A DNA stretch of 64,000 nucleotides from the NCBI RefSeq assembly GCF_000378485.1, contig NZ_KB899971.1:124001-188000 (forward strand), written 5' to 3'. This stretch comes from Flavobacterium rivuli WB 3.3-2 = DSM 21788. Its GTDB lineage: Bacteria > Bacteroidota > Bacteroidia > Flavobacteriales > Flavobacteriaceae. Under the pieces are notes generated by a model. The model searched no databases. It saw only the letters and a program-made list of their open reading frames with translations, and was not told the origin of the DNA. A program made the position numbers and the translations under genes. Numbering within the stretch: the stretch's first letter is position 1; every line of letters starts with the position of its first letter. Positions 50,438 to 58,146 of this stretch are shown one piece after another.

Positions 50438-51367
50438 TTAGTCTTCCAGTTCAATATCAAACTGGGTTAGTGTTTTAAACTGTTGCAGGCGTTCGTGCAC
50501 TTCGCTTTTTTGCAGGCGTTCCATGCGCTGGGTGCCAAACTCCTCTACGCAAAAGGATGCCAGGTTAGAGCCATATATAATTGCATTCTTCATATTATCA
50601 AATGATAAGTTTTCACTCTGTGCAATATATCCTGTAAAACCACCGGCAAAGGTATCTCCTGCCCCGGTAGGGTCAAACACTTCTTCTAACGGAAGCGCCG
50701 GTGCATAAAACACCTTTTTATCATGAAACAGCAATGCGCCGTGTTCTCCTTTTTTAATTACCACATAAGCAGGGCCCATGGTGTGTATTTTTGCAGCCGC
50801 TTTAACCAGGCTATATTCGCCGGTTAGCTGGCGTGCCTCTTCGTCGTTTACAGTAATAACGTCTACACGTTTTATAACCTGCAATAAGTCTGCCAAAGCA
50901 CAGTCCATCCAAAAGTTCATGGTGTCCAGCACCACAAGCTTAGGCTTAACTGTCATTTGGTCTAACACACCTGTTTGTACAATGGGGTGCAGGTTGCCCA
51001 GCATAACCACATCGGCATCGGTAAAGTTAACCGGTACTTTCGGCTGAAAATCGGCCAGTACATTAAGCTGTGTATCCAGTGTATCGCGACTGTTAAGGTC
51101 GTTATGGTAACGGCCGCTCCAAAAAAACGTTTTGCCGCCTTTTACAATTTCTATAGCAGATATATCAATACCCCTGTTGGTTAAAAGGTCAAGGTATTCC
51201 TGTGGGAAATCTTCGCCTACAACTGACACAATGGCCGACTGTACATTAAAAAATGAAGCCGAAAGGCCTATGTAAGTAGCAGCACCACCAAGTATTTTAT
51301 CGGTCTTGCCAAAAGGCGTCTCTATAGCATCAAAAGCTACAGTACCCACAATGAGTAATTTGTTCAT
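50438..51367 (-). CDS. PfkB-family carbohydrate or nucleoside kinase
   Basis: The 309-residue protein is a ribokinase-fold kinase. The N-terminal signature LLIVGTVAFDAIETPFGK is followed by GGAATYIGLSASFF; the C-terminal ATP/anion-hole motif is DPTGAGDTFAGGFTGYI near residue 235, with the catalytic base Asp in GAGD. Its substrate is unknown; homologues in Bacteroidota are annotated only as sugar kinases, and position upstream of purF hints at nucleoside or ribose metabolism. It has its own promoter (51392-51422) and terminator, so the link to purF is positional. Confidence 0.87.
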   Translation of the reverse strand: MNKLLIVGTVAFDAIETPFGKTDKILGGAATYIGLSASFFNVQSAIVSVVGEDFPQEYLDLLTNRGIDISAIEIVKGGKTFFWSGRYHNDLNSRDTLDTQLNVLADFQPKVPVNFTDADVVMLGNLHPIVQTGVLDQMTVKPKLVVLDTMNFWMDCALADLLQVIKRVDVITVNDEEARQLTGEYSLVKAAAKIHTMGPAYVVIKKGEHGALLFHDKKVFYAPALPLEEVFDPTGAGDTFAGGFTGYIAQSENLSFDNMKNAIIYGSNLASFCVEEFGTQRMERLQKSEVHERLQQFKTLTQFDIELED

Positions 51368-51391
51368 AAACTGGAGTCGGTTTTAAAGGCG

Positions 51392-51422
51392 CAAAGATAA
51401 TGCATTAGTTGCACAGAAGCAA
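51392..51422 (-). promoter_or_regulatory. Promoter of the PfkB-kinase gene
   Basis: On the minus strand TTG (51422-51420) and TATCTTTG (51399-51392) are 20 bases apart, the same spacing and -7 box as the hutG promoter. The ATG is at 51367. Confidence 0.6.
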
Positions 51423-51505
51423 TATGCAAACTATCAATTTAAATTATGGCGGGATAGAGGCTGATAATGTATTTTTTATACATTTACTTTTACATATATA
51501 GTATT

Positions 51506-52303
51506 ATGTTTTTTAAACGAAAGAAATTGAGTGAGATTGAGTTTGCTGCCAAATTCCTTATTGCGCTACAGAAAAAAATTAAAGGAATCGAAGTTATTTT
51601 AATAAATGACCTTGAGATTACAACAAAGTATAAAGGAGATCAGAGCATGCACTTTCTTGATAATGCATATAGCGAATATAGCAGGGAAAGTAAAGATTTG
51701 AAAAATATAATAAATAAATATGTTGATGCTTCAGCTGCAATGTACACTGATAGAGAAAGAAAGATTAGCATAGAGCAAATAGTCCCTATCATTAAAGACA
51801 AACGTTTTATAGCGGGCTTAAAAGAACTTAACCCTAATTTTGAAACCAAGCATATTTATGAGCCGTACAATAGCGAACTATATATTTTTTATGCAGCAGA
51901 CACAGAATACAATATTCATTACCTACAGCCGAATGAATTAGCCGAATTAGGAATTAAAAAGGATGAATTAAGACAGATTGCCACAACGAATCTTAAAAAT
52001 CTTCTTGAAATTAAACGACATGGAAGCGAAACATTATTTATGATTATTGCCGGCGGCACTTATGAAGCCAGTGTAATTCTAATGGATATTTGGGATAAAG
52101 AAACATTTCCTGTTTACGGCAATGTTGTTATTGGCATACCTTCCAGAGATATGCTGCTAATTACTGGCTCACAAGATTCAGAAGGCCTGCACAAATTATA
52201 TGATATGGTAGCACGTACAAATGAAGAAGGTGATCACTTAGTGTCTGAACAGCTTTTCGAATTAAAAGATGGAAAATTTGAATTATTGACTTTAAATAAT
52301 TAA
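51506..52303 (+). CDS. DUF1444-family protein
   Basis: Starting at the ATG at 51506 (MFFKRKKLSEIEFA), the protein has 265 residues, is cytoplasmic and matches the YtpQ/DUF1444 layout: N-terminal helix, LDNAYSEYSRESKDLKNIIN, the central ELYIFYAADTEYNIHYL, and GGTYEASVILMDIWD followed by IGIPSRDMLLITGSQ. Its function is unknown in any organism that I can name. It is AT-rich relative to neighbours and lies two bases before the UPF0158 gene, so the two form an operon. A longer frame from 51467 has no good start. Confidence 0.75.
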   Translation: MFFKRKKLSEIEFAAKFLIALQKKIKGIEVILINDLEITTKYKGDQSMHFLDNAYSEYSRESKDLKNIINKYVDASAAMYTDRERKISIEQIVPIIKDKRFIAGLKELNPNFETKHIYEPYNSELYIFYAADTEYNIHYLQPNELAELGIKKDELRQIATTNLKNLLEIKRHGSETLFMIIAGGTYEASVILMDIWDKETFPVYGNVVIGIPSRDMLLITGSQDSEGLHKLYDMVARTNEEGDHLVSEQLFELKDGKFELLTLNN

Positions 52304-52305
52304 CC

Positions 52306-52737
52306 ATGACCCAACTAACAAGCGAACAAATAAAAGAAATTGCAGATGAGCTGCACACCGGCATGCAATGCTACCTTAATACTAAAACAGGCGAACTTAT
52401 TTTTGTACCTAACGAAGATCTTATTGATGATGTGGCACCGTGGAAAGACGCTTATAAAAAACTGGAAAACAACTACAGCTACCAGGAAATAGAAAGGCCG
52501 GGATCTAAAGAGCAGTTTACCATTATGGAAGATTTTGCCATTGCCCTGCCCGACGGAAAATTTAAACAGGAATTGTATGATATACTGGACGACGAAAAGC
52601 CTTTCAGGAATTTTAAAAAAGCGATCGAAAGATCGGAGGTACGCAATGACTGGTTTGCCTTTAACAACCAGAAGCTTATAGAATGGGTTGAAGAAGAGGT
52701 AAGGACTATTTTAGAGCGTGCCCACGACGAAGGTTAA
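52306..52737 (+). CDS. UPF0158-family protein
   Basis: The 143-residue acidic protein fits UPF0158: an N-terminal helix EQIKEIADELHTGMQCYLN, TKTGELIFVPN, the central YQEIERPGSKEQFTIMEDFA, LDDEKPFRNFKKAIE, and an end EVRNDWFAFNNQKLIEWV. Length is typical. The function is unknown. It is coupled to the DUF1444 gene by a two-base gap, suggesting the two act together or are read together. Confidence 0.82.
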   Translation: MTQLTSEQIKEIADELHTGMQCYLNTKTGELIFVPNEDLIDDVAPWKDAYKKLENNYSYQEIERPGSKEQFTIMEDFAIALPDGKFKQELYDILDDEKPFRNFKKAIERSEVRNDWFAFNNQKLIEWVEEEVRTILERAHDEG

Positions 52738-52880
52738 AGCATGCAGCACACTGTTATGCCAAAGCTAATTTTTGATTAACCTAAAAAACAAATATTGTAA
52801 GAAATTATATCTTTTTTTATGCAGATTACAAAAAAGAGCGTAAATATTTAATATTCAAATGTTAAATATGACCATTACAG

Positions 52881-52888
52881 TAATTTTG
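52881..52888 (+). promoter_or_regulatory. -7 element of the 43-residue membrane protein gene
   Basis: TAATTTTG matches TAnnTTTG, about 90 bases before the small start codon at 52978. The leader has a short hairpin (GCAG ... CTGC). No TTG lies at a standard distance. Confidence 0.4.
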
Positions 52889-52977
52889 TATGTACTATAA
52901 CGTTATATTTAACGCAGCATTCACACTGCTTCACTCAAATTAATATTAACTTTAAGTACACCTTAAAAAAATCGACT

Positions 52978-53109
52978 ATGTTACCTTACATCAAAACACA
53001 GAAAGAGAGTAATGAGATTTCTAACAAATTATTCATAATAATACTGGCAAGTAGTGTATTACCTGCTATAGCAGTTGGTGCTTTTGTATTATATGTTGTT
53101 GGAATCTAA
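52978..53109 (+). CDS. 43-residue single-pass membrane protein
   Basis: A short frame encodes MLPYIKTQKESNEISNK, then one hydrophobic helix with LFIIILASSVLPAIAVGAF, and ends LYVVGI. A cytoplasmic polar N-terminus and one helix are the plan of small bacterial membrane proteins that modulate larger partners. It has its own upstream -7 box. The chance that it is real is moderate; a frame this short can be accidental, but the clean helix and promoter support it. The function is unknown. Confidence 0.5.
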   Translation: MLPYIKTQKESNEISNKLFIIILASSVLPAIAVGAFVLYVVGI

Positions 53110-53123
53110 AAAAGTACAGTTGT

Positions 53124-53176
53124 TTTTTATGAGCAGGCCAGATAGCTATATGTGCCTTCCCTCCTGCTCATAAAAA
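53124..53176. other. Long hairpin spanning the rnhA stop codon
   Basis: TTTTTATGAGCAGG (53124-53137) and CCTGCTCATAAAAA (53163-53176) are exact reverse complements. The right arm lies in the rnhA coding end and the stop codon (53146-53148) lies in the loop, so the mRNA 3' end would fold around the stop. There is no T-run outside the stem on either strand, so it is not a standard terminator. Confidence 0.6.
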
Positions 53177-53622
53177 GCATCTATATTAAGCACCGGCTGC
53201 ATAGATGCCATAACGGCAAGCTGGTCGCACCTTTCGTTTTGCGGGTGGTTGTTATGCCCTTTTATCCACTTAAAATCTACCTTATGCTGGCGGTATATTT
53301 TAAGGAAACGCTTCCACAGGTCGGGGTTCTTTCTCCCCACAAAACCTTTTTTCTCCCAGCCTAATACCCACTTTTTTTCTACCGAGTCTACCACATACTT
53401 AGAGTCGCTTACCACAAGCACGCTCATTCCGGGTGCCTTTAATTTTTCAAGCCCTACAATTACGGCAAGCAGCTCCATACGGTTGTTTGTAGTAAGCCTG
53501 AAGCCCTCGTAAAACTCTTTACGGTAGGCCTGCCCCACAAGCTCCATGACCACGCCATAGCCCCCGGGACCGGGATTACCCTTGGCAGCGCCATCTGTAT
53601 ATATATGTATTTGATGAGACAT
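53146..53622 (-). CDS. rnhA: Ribonuclease HI
   Basis: The 158-residue enzyme cleaves the RNA strand of RNA-DNA hybrids. The catalytic carboxylates are visible: Asp10 (IYTDGAAKGNPGPGGYG), Glu50 (NNRMELLAV), Asp73 (VSDSKYV) and Asp133 (NERCDQLA), with the basic loop WEKKGFVGRKNPDLWKRF and His123 in IKGHNNHPQNE. Length is typical. It is cytoplasmic and involved in removing R-loops and primers. It reads toward the 43-residue membrane protein gene, and its stop codon is inside a hairpin loop. Confidence 0.95.
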   Translation of the reverse strand: MSHQIHIYTDGAAKGNPGPGGYGVVMELVGQAYRKEFYEGFRLTTNNRMELLAVIVGLEKLKAPGMSVLVVSDSKYVVDSVEKKWVLGWEKKGFVGRKNPDLWKRFLKIYRQHKVDFKWIKGHNNHPQNERCDQLAVMASMQPVLNIDAFYEQEGRHI

Positions 53623-53635
53623 TTAGATTTGTTGG

Positions 53636-53666
53636 ATTTCAGATTTTAGATTTTAGATTTCAGATT
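53636..53666. repeat. Heptamer microsatellite (AGATTTT type)
   Basis: Four AGATTT(T/C) units in a row lie between rnhA and the secreted orphan gene. A similar word in reverse orientation (CTAAAATCTAA) lies at about 54328. Such heptamers can vary by slippage. Confidence 0.55.
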
Positions 53667-53694
53667 GAACTTCACTCGTATGTTAAGTTTATTA

Positions 53695-54312
53695 CTACTC
53701 CCTTAAAGGAACCGCTGTAAGTTTTATACTTTTAATTACTTCGTTAAACAATACAGAATTATCCTCTTTGTTCACTTGCTCTACAAAAAAGAGCGAAATG
53801 TAATATTCTCCTCTATAGATATATACAATCTTGTTATGCATTTTAATGTGCTCTTTTTCATTTAGGTCAATATCATAAGTAGCTGTCAAAACCCAAACTT
53901 TTGTGTTATCTACATTCATTATCTCTGGCTCTGTAGCTGTATAGGTTTTCATAACTTCTTTTATCTTTTCGGATGAATGGAGTATGTAAAACTTAAAATC
54001 ATCAAAACTCTTTACTTTAGCAGGTCTTAAGGCTACGTTAATTGTAGGTGAAAAACCTTGAACTACTTGCGGATCGTATTTATAAAACCCTACAAATTTA
54101 GATGCTCCATTTAAACTTTTAAGAAAAGCTTCCATCTGATCTTTAGAAAATTTATCATTGTCAATGTTTTTTATGACTTCACCATCCTGGCTTTTAAACC
54201 ATCCTTTAGGCGCATCCATTGCAAACCCTAAAGACTTTAACTCTAAATGTTCCTGTGCAAAAACCGTAGTAGCCGCTAAAAATAGCAGCACTAAAAAATA
54301 AGTTGTTTTCAT
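53695..54312 (-). CDS. Secreted orphan protein
   Basis: The 205-residue protein has a signal peptide (LVLLFLAATTVFAQ) and a mature domain of about 185 residues starting LKSLGFAMDAPKGWF. The pattern (a GWF or GW.. strand near the start, then INVALRPAKVKSFDDFKF and a final KIVYIYRGEYYISLFF with NEVIKSIKL) resembles the PsbP/DcrB-like fold seen in small periplasmic proteins. This is structural guesswork. It lies 24 bases downstream of purN on the same strand. Confidence 0.6.
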   Translation of the reverse strand: MKTTYFLVLLFLAATTVFAQEHLELKSLGFAMDAPKGWFKSQDGEVIKNIDNDKFSKDQMEAFLKSLNGASKFVGFYKYDPQVVQGFSPTINVALRPAKVKSFDDFKFYILHSSEKIKEVMKTYTATEPEIMNVDNTKVWVLTATYDIDLNEKEHIKMHNKIVYIYRGEYYISLFFVEQVNKEDNSVLFNEVIKSIKLTAVPLRE

Positions 54313-54336
54313 ACTTTGTATCTAACAGTCTAAAAT

Positions 54337-54903
54337 CTAATTACCTAACAACAACTCCTCAATAACCCTCGGGAAATGTTCATGCTCCAGCGCAAGTACT
54401 TTTAGCGATACCTCTTCGGGCGACAGGCACTCCTCAATAGCTACTGTTTTTTGATAGATCACGTTGCCTTCATCATAATTATCGTTTACATAATGTATGG
54501 TAATGCCGCTTTCCTTCTCTTTATTTTCATGAACGGCGCGGTGCACGTGTATACCATACATACCCTTGCCGCCATAGTGTGGCAAAAGCGCAGGGTGAAT
54601 GTTTATTACCCGCCCCGGGTATGCCGCAATAATATCTGCAGGGAATTTTAAAAGGAAGCCTGCCAGCACAATAAGGTGCGGGTTAAATGCCTGCACATGG
54701 CGCAGCACAAAGCCGTTGCTTAGTTCCTCTTTAGTAAACACCAGCGTGGGCACGTTGTATTGTGCCGCTTTTTGCAAAACACCGGCGTTTGCATTGTTTG
54801 TAAGCACTAATGCGACGTTTACCGTTTTACTTTGTAAGAAATAACTCATAATTTGTTCGGCATTCGAGCCTCCGCCCGATGCAAAAAGCACTATATTTTT
54901 CAT
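54337..54903 (-). CDS. purN: Phosphoribosylglycinamide formyltransferase (GART)
   Basis: Starting at the ATG at 54903 (MKNIVLFASGGGSNAEQIM), the 188-residue enzyme uses 10-formyltetrahydrofolate to formylate GAR in purine synthesis. The catalytic triad region is INIHPALLPHYGGKGMYG (Asn and His) with the aspartate in NDNYDEGNVIYQ. FASGGGSN is the substrate phosphate loop. A frame extension to 54966 lacks conserved sequence. It is divergent from acpP, with about 176 bases between the starts. Confidence 0.93.
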   Translation of the reverse strand: MKNIVLFASGGGSNAEQIMSYFLQSKTVNVALVLTNNANAGVLQKAAQYNVPTLVFTKEELSNGFVLRHVQAFNPHLIVLAGFLLKFPADIIAAYPGRVINIHPALLPHYGGKGMYGIHVHRAVHENKEKESGITIHYVNDNYDEGNVIYQKTVAIEECLSPEEVSLKVLALEHEHFPRVIEELLLGN

Positions 54904-55040
54904 TTGAAAGTCGATTTCATTTTGCAAAAAAAAGAATAATATCCTGCAAAATAACGCTCTTTTCACATTAATGTAAAATTAATTTTTTACTTTAGTACTC
55001 ACATTTTTTAGTAACCATGCGGTTTTAAGATAAAGTTTTT

Positions 55041-55048
55041 TATTTTTG
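55041..55048 (+). promoter_or_regulatory. -7 element of acpP
   Basis: TATTTTTG matches TAnnTTTG and lies 32 bases before the acpP ATG. No TTG is found at 17-20 bases upstream. Confidence 0.45.
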
Positions 55049-55079
55049 CCGTTCAATTTAAATTCTAAAATTAAAGATT

Positions 55080-55316
55080 ATGTCAGACATTGCATCAAGA
55101 GTAAAAGCGATTATCGTAGACAAATTAGGTGTTGACGAAAACGAAGTTGTAACAGAAGCAAGCTTCACAAACGATTTAGGGGCTGATTCATTAGACACTG
55201 TTGAGCTTATTATGGAGTTTGAAAAAGAATTTGATATTCAGATTCCGGATGATCAGGCTGAGAACATCTCTACTGTTGGTCAGGCTATTTCTTACATAGA
55301 AGAAGCAAAAAAATAA
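55080..55316 (+). CDS. acpP: Acyl carrier protein
   Basis: The 78-residue acidic protein carries growing fatty acids on a phosphopantetheine attached to Ser37 in the [18 protein letters not shown] signature. The rest of the four-helix bundle ([16 protein letters not shown] at the front, [19 protein letters not shown] at the back) is intact. It is followed by a stem-loop and then fabF, its usual partner. Confidence 0.97.
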   Translation: MSDIASRVKAIIVDKLGVDENEVVTEASFTNDLGADSLDTVELIMEFEKEFDIQIPDDQAENISTVGQAISYIEEAKK

Positions 55317-55324
55317 TAAATACC

Positions 55325-55360
55325 TAACATCCATGTAGCCTTAAAATTACATGGATGTTA
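55325..55360 (+). terminator. Stem-loop between acpP and fabF
   Basis: TAACATCCATGTA and TACATGGATGTTA form a perfect 13-base-pair stem with a 10-base loop, nine bases after the acpP stop. The following sequence is AT-rich but not a clean T-run. It may partly end transcription or protect the short acpP mRNA, allowing more ACP than FabF. Confidence 0.6.
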
Positions 55361-55522
55361 TTATTTATTAGGCTCTTATACAGCCTTTTACTGTTAAAAT
55401 ACAAAATGCCGGGCATTGCCACAGGCTTTATACTATACAAGTGCCCATGTTTTCTTAACTTATTACTGTTTAAAGAGATGCATGGGTATTGTTTTATAAT
55501 TTAAAACTATAAAATTAACTTT

Positions 55523-56776
55523 ATGAAATTAAGGAGAGTTGTGGTTACCGGTCTGGGCGCGCTAACCCCTATAGGCAATACCGTACAGGAGTACTGGGAT
55601 AGCCTTATAAACGGTGTGAGCGGTGCAGCACCCATTACATATTTTGACACCACTAACTTTAAAACCAAATTTGCCTGCGAAGTTAAAAATTTCAATGTTG
55701 AAGATTTTATAGACCGTAAGGAAGCACGCAAAATGGACCGTTATGCACAATATGCCGTTGTTGCTACCGAAGAAGCCGTAAAAGATGCCGCTTTTGACTT
55801 TGAAACTCTTGACAAAGACAGGGTAGGCGTTATTTGGGGTTCTGGTATAGGTGGGTTAGAAACATTTCAGGACGAGGTTGTAAACTGGTCTAACGGTAAT
55901 GGAACGCCTAAGTTTAACCCGTTCTTTATACCTAAAATGATCGCCGATATTGCAGGAGGCCACATCTCTATAAAATATGGTTTCCGCGGGCCTAACTTTA
56001 CTACGGTATCTGCCTGTGCATCATCTACAAATGCTATGATAGATGCGTTTAACTATATTCGCCTTGGCCATGCCGATGTTATTGTAACCGGCGGCAGCGA
56101 GGCTGCTGTAACCATTGCAGGTATGGGCGGCTTTAACGCCATGCACGCACTATCTACCCGTAACGACGACCCTGCTACGGCAAGCCGCCCTATGGATAAA
56201 GACCGCGAAGGTTTTGTACTGGGCGAAGGTGCAGGCTCACTTATTCTTGAAGAGTATGAGCACGCCATTGCAAGGGGAGCAAAAATATACTGCGAAGTAG
56301 GCGGTGGTGGTATGAGCGCAGATGCGCACCATATTACTGCACCACACCCCGAAGGCCTTGGCGCGCGCAACGTTATGCGCAACTGCCTTAGGGATGCAGG
56401 GCTTAACCCGGAAGATGTAGATGCTGTAAACATGCATGGTACAAGCACACCCCTTGGCGATATTGCAGAGAGTAAGGCTATTATAGAGGTTTTTGGCGAG
56501 CATGCTTACAAGCTTAACCTTAACTCTACAAAATCTATGACGGGGCACCTTCTTGGTGCAGCAGGCGCTATAGAAACCATATCGTGCATATTATCTATTA
56601 AGCATGGTATTGTACCGCCTACCATTAACCATTTTACAGATGACGAGAACATAGACCCTAAGCTTAACTTTACCTTTAACAAAGCCCAAAAAAGGGATGT
56701 TAAGGTAGTAATGAGCAATACATTTGGGTTTGGAGGCCACAATGCCTGCGTACTTATCAAAAAACTTGAAGCATAA
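55523..56776 (+). CDS. fabF: 3-oxoacyl-ACP synthase II (KASII)
   Basis: The 417-residue enzyme condenses acyl-ACP with malonyl-ACP. The catalytic triad is visible: Cys165 in VSACASSTNAM, a histidine in NMHGTSTPLGD and a histidine in SMTGHLLGAAGA. The N-terminal VVVTGLGALTPIGN and C-terminal NTFGFGGHNACVL are standard. It lies 206 bases after acpP and 15 bases before rnc, part of a conserved flavobacterial order. Confidence 0.96.
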   Translation: MKLRRVVVTGLGALTPIGNTVQEYWDSLINGVSGAAPITYFDTTNFKTKFACEVKNFNVEDFIDRKEARKMDRYAQYAVVATEEAVKDAAFDFETLDKDRVGVIWGSGIGGLETFQDEVVNWSNGNGTPKFNPFFIPKMIADIAGGHISIKYGFRGPNFTTVSACASSTNAMIDAFNYIRLGHADVIVTGGSEAAVTIAGMGGFNAMHALSTRNDDPATASRPMDKDREGFVLGEGAGSLILEEYEHAIARGAKIYCEVGGGGMSADAHHITAPHPEGLGARNVMRNCLRDAGLNPEDVDAVNMHGTSTPLGDIAESKAIIEVFGEHAYKLNLNSTKSMTGHLLGAAGAIETISCILSIKHGIVPPTINHFTDDENIDPKLNFTFNKAQKRDVKVVMSNTFGFGGHNACVLIKKLEA

Positions 56777-56791
56777 TATACAATCCTTATT

Positions 56792-57538
56792 ATGGGCTTC
56801 TTTAAAAATATATTCTCTAAATCCCGCCATACCCCTCAGGAAGGCGGGATTTTTTTTACAGAAATGCAAAATATCCTTGGCTTTGCCCCACTGGATATAA
56901 ACCATTATATAAAGGCATTTACCCACCGGTCGTCTAACAAACTGGATGATAAAGGCTTTCCTATAAACTACGAAAGGCTGGAGTTTTTAGGCGATGCCAT
57001 GTTAGGATCTGTAATTGCGGCGCACCTGTTTAACGAGGTACCTACCGGCGACGAAGGTTACCTTACCAAGATGCGCTCTAAAATTGTAAGCCGCGAGCAT
57101 CTTAATGAGCTGGGCCGCGACCTTAACCTTATAAAATGGGTAGAGAGCAAAGTATCTACACAACACTTTGGCGAGAACATACACGGCAACCTTTTTGAGG
57201 CTTTAATAGGCGCTATATACTTAGACCGTGGCTTTGAGGGCTGCGAGCAGTTTATAAAGAAAAAAGTTATTGTACCCTATGTAGACATCCCTAAACTGGA
57301 GGGCAAGGTTATAAGCTACAAAAGCCTTGTAATAGAGTGGTGCCAAAAAGAGAAAAAAACATTTCACTTTGAGGTTTATGAAGATAACGGTATAGAGGGG
57401 CAAAAGCATTTTGGCGTTAAATTAAAAATAGACGGCGAGATTATAGCCCGTGCCCGTGCCACCTCTAAAAAGAAAGCCGAAGAAAAAGCAGCCCAAAGAG
57501 CATTTTTCGCATTTCAGGAAAAAATTAACAAAAAATAA
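56792..57538 (+). CDS. rnc: Ribonuclease III
   Basis: The 248-residue enzyme cuts double-stranded RNA, mainly rRNA precursors. The signature NYERLEFLGDAMLGSVIA near residue 52 holds the metal-binding Glu and Asp, and FEALIGAIYLDRGF carries the second acidic set. Residues about 175-245 form the double-stranded RNA-binding domain, ending ATSKKKAEEKAAQRAFFAF. An N-terminal extension of about 35 residues is seen in Bacteroidota. It is co-transcribed with fabF. Confidence 0.95.
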   Translation: MGFFKNIFSKSRHTPQEGGIFFTEMQNILGFAPLDINHYIKAFTHRSSNKLDDKGFPINYERLEFLGDAMLGSVIAAHLFNEVPTGDEGYLTKMRSKIVSREHLNELGRDLNLIKWVESKVSTQHFGENIHGNLFEALIGAIYLDRGFEGCEQFIKKKVIVPYVDIPKLEGKVISYKSLVIEWCQKEKKTFHFEVYEDNGIEGQKHFGVKLKIDGEIIARARATSKKKAEEKAAQRAFFAFQEKINKK

Positions 57539-57653
57539 ATCAACCCTGTTGATTACTACAACGTTTTCGAGAAAAAAATAGCGTTAACTTAATTTTAAGA
57601 CTATACATTCTAAGTTATAAATACTATATTTACATCTTATTTGGATGTAAGTT

Positions 57654-58142
57654 ATGGCTATACACAAATTAATGATTGACGATTTTGTTAGTGTCGATTA
57701 TACGTTAATCGCCATTCATTCGTCTTTAGAAGATTACCGCCTGGCTTATTTTATAAACCGTGAGTTAGAAATAAGGCTGCAAAAATGCCCAAAAGGTATT
57801 AGCTTTAAGCAAAAGGAACATGAAAGCACCGCTTATTTTTCCAGGTATATTTTTGAAGACGATGACAACGATGCTGCCTGGAACCTCATCCAAAATAAAA
57901 ACAGTATAGTAAGCACACAAACAACTACTATATCATCGCTTTTTTCGGGAGAAGAGCATGCCGGTTTTACCAGCGTTTACTTCCTGCCCGAACTTAAAAC
58001 AGTAGATTACATACTTAAGGTAGAAAATACTGAAACAGAAGATGATGATGTAATTAACGGTCTGCTGGCTATAAAACATATTGCTATAGCCTATAAAATA
58101 GACCACTATAAACTTAAATCGAAAAATAACTTAATTTTTTAA
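57654..58142 (+). CDS. IPExxxVDY-family protein
   Basis: The 162-residue cytoplasmic protein is recognised by its central FLPELKTVDYILKV, a variant of the motif naming the family. Other stretches are VDYTLIAIHSSLEDYRLAYF at the front, FSRYIFEDDDNDAAWNLI, and a C-terminal AIKHIAIAYKIDHYKLKSK. It is found mainly in Flavobacteriia, encoded between rnc and pyk as here, and its function is unknown. It lies four bases before pyk, so translation may be coupled. The first motif residue is Leu instead of Ile. Confidence 0.82.
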   Translation: MAIHKLMIDDFVSVDYTLIAIHSSLEDYRLAYFINRELEIRLQKCPKGISFKQKEHESTAYFSRYIFEDDDNDAAWNLIQNKNSIVSTQTTTISSLFSGEEHAGFTSVYFLPELKTVDYILKVENTETEDDDVINGLLAIKHIAIAYKIDHYKLKSKNNLIF

Positions 58143-58146
58143 GAGA

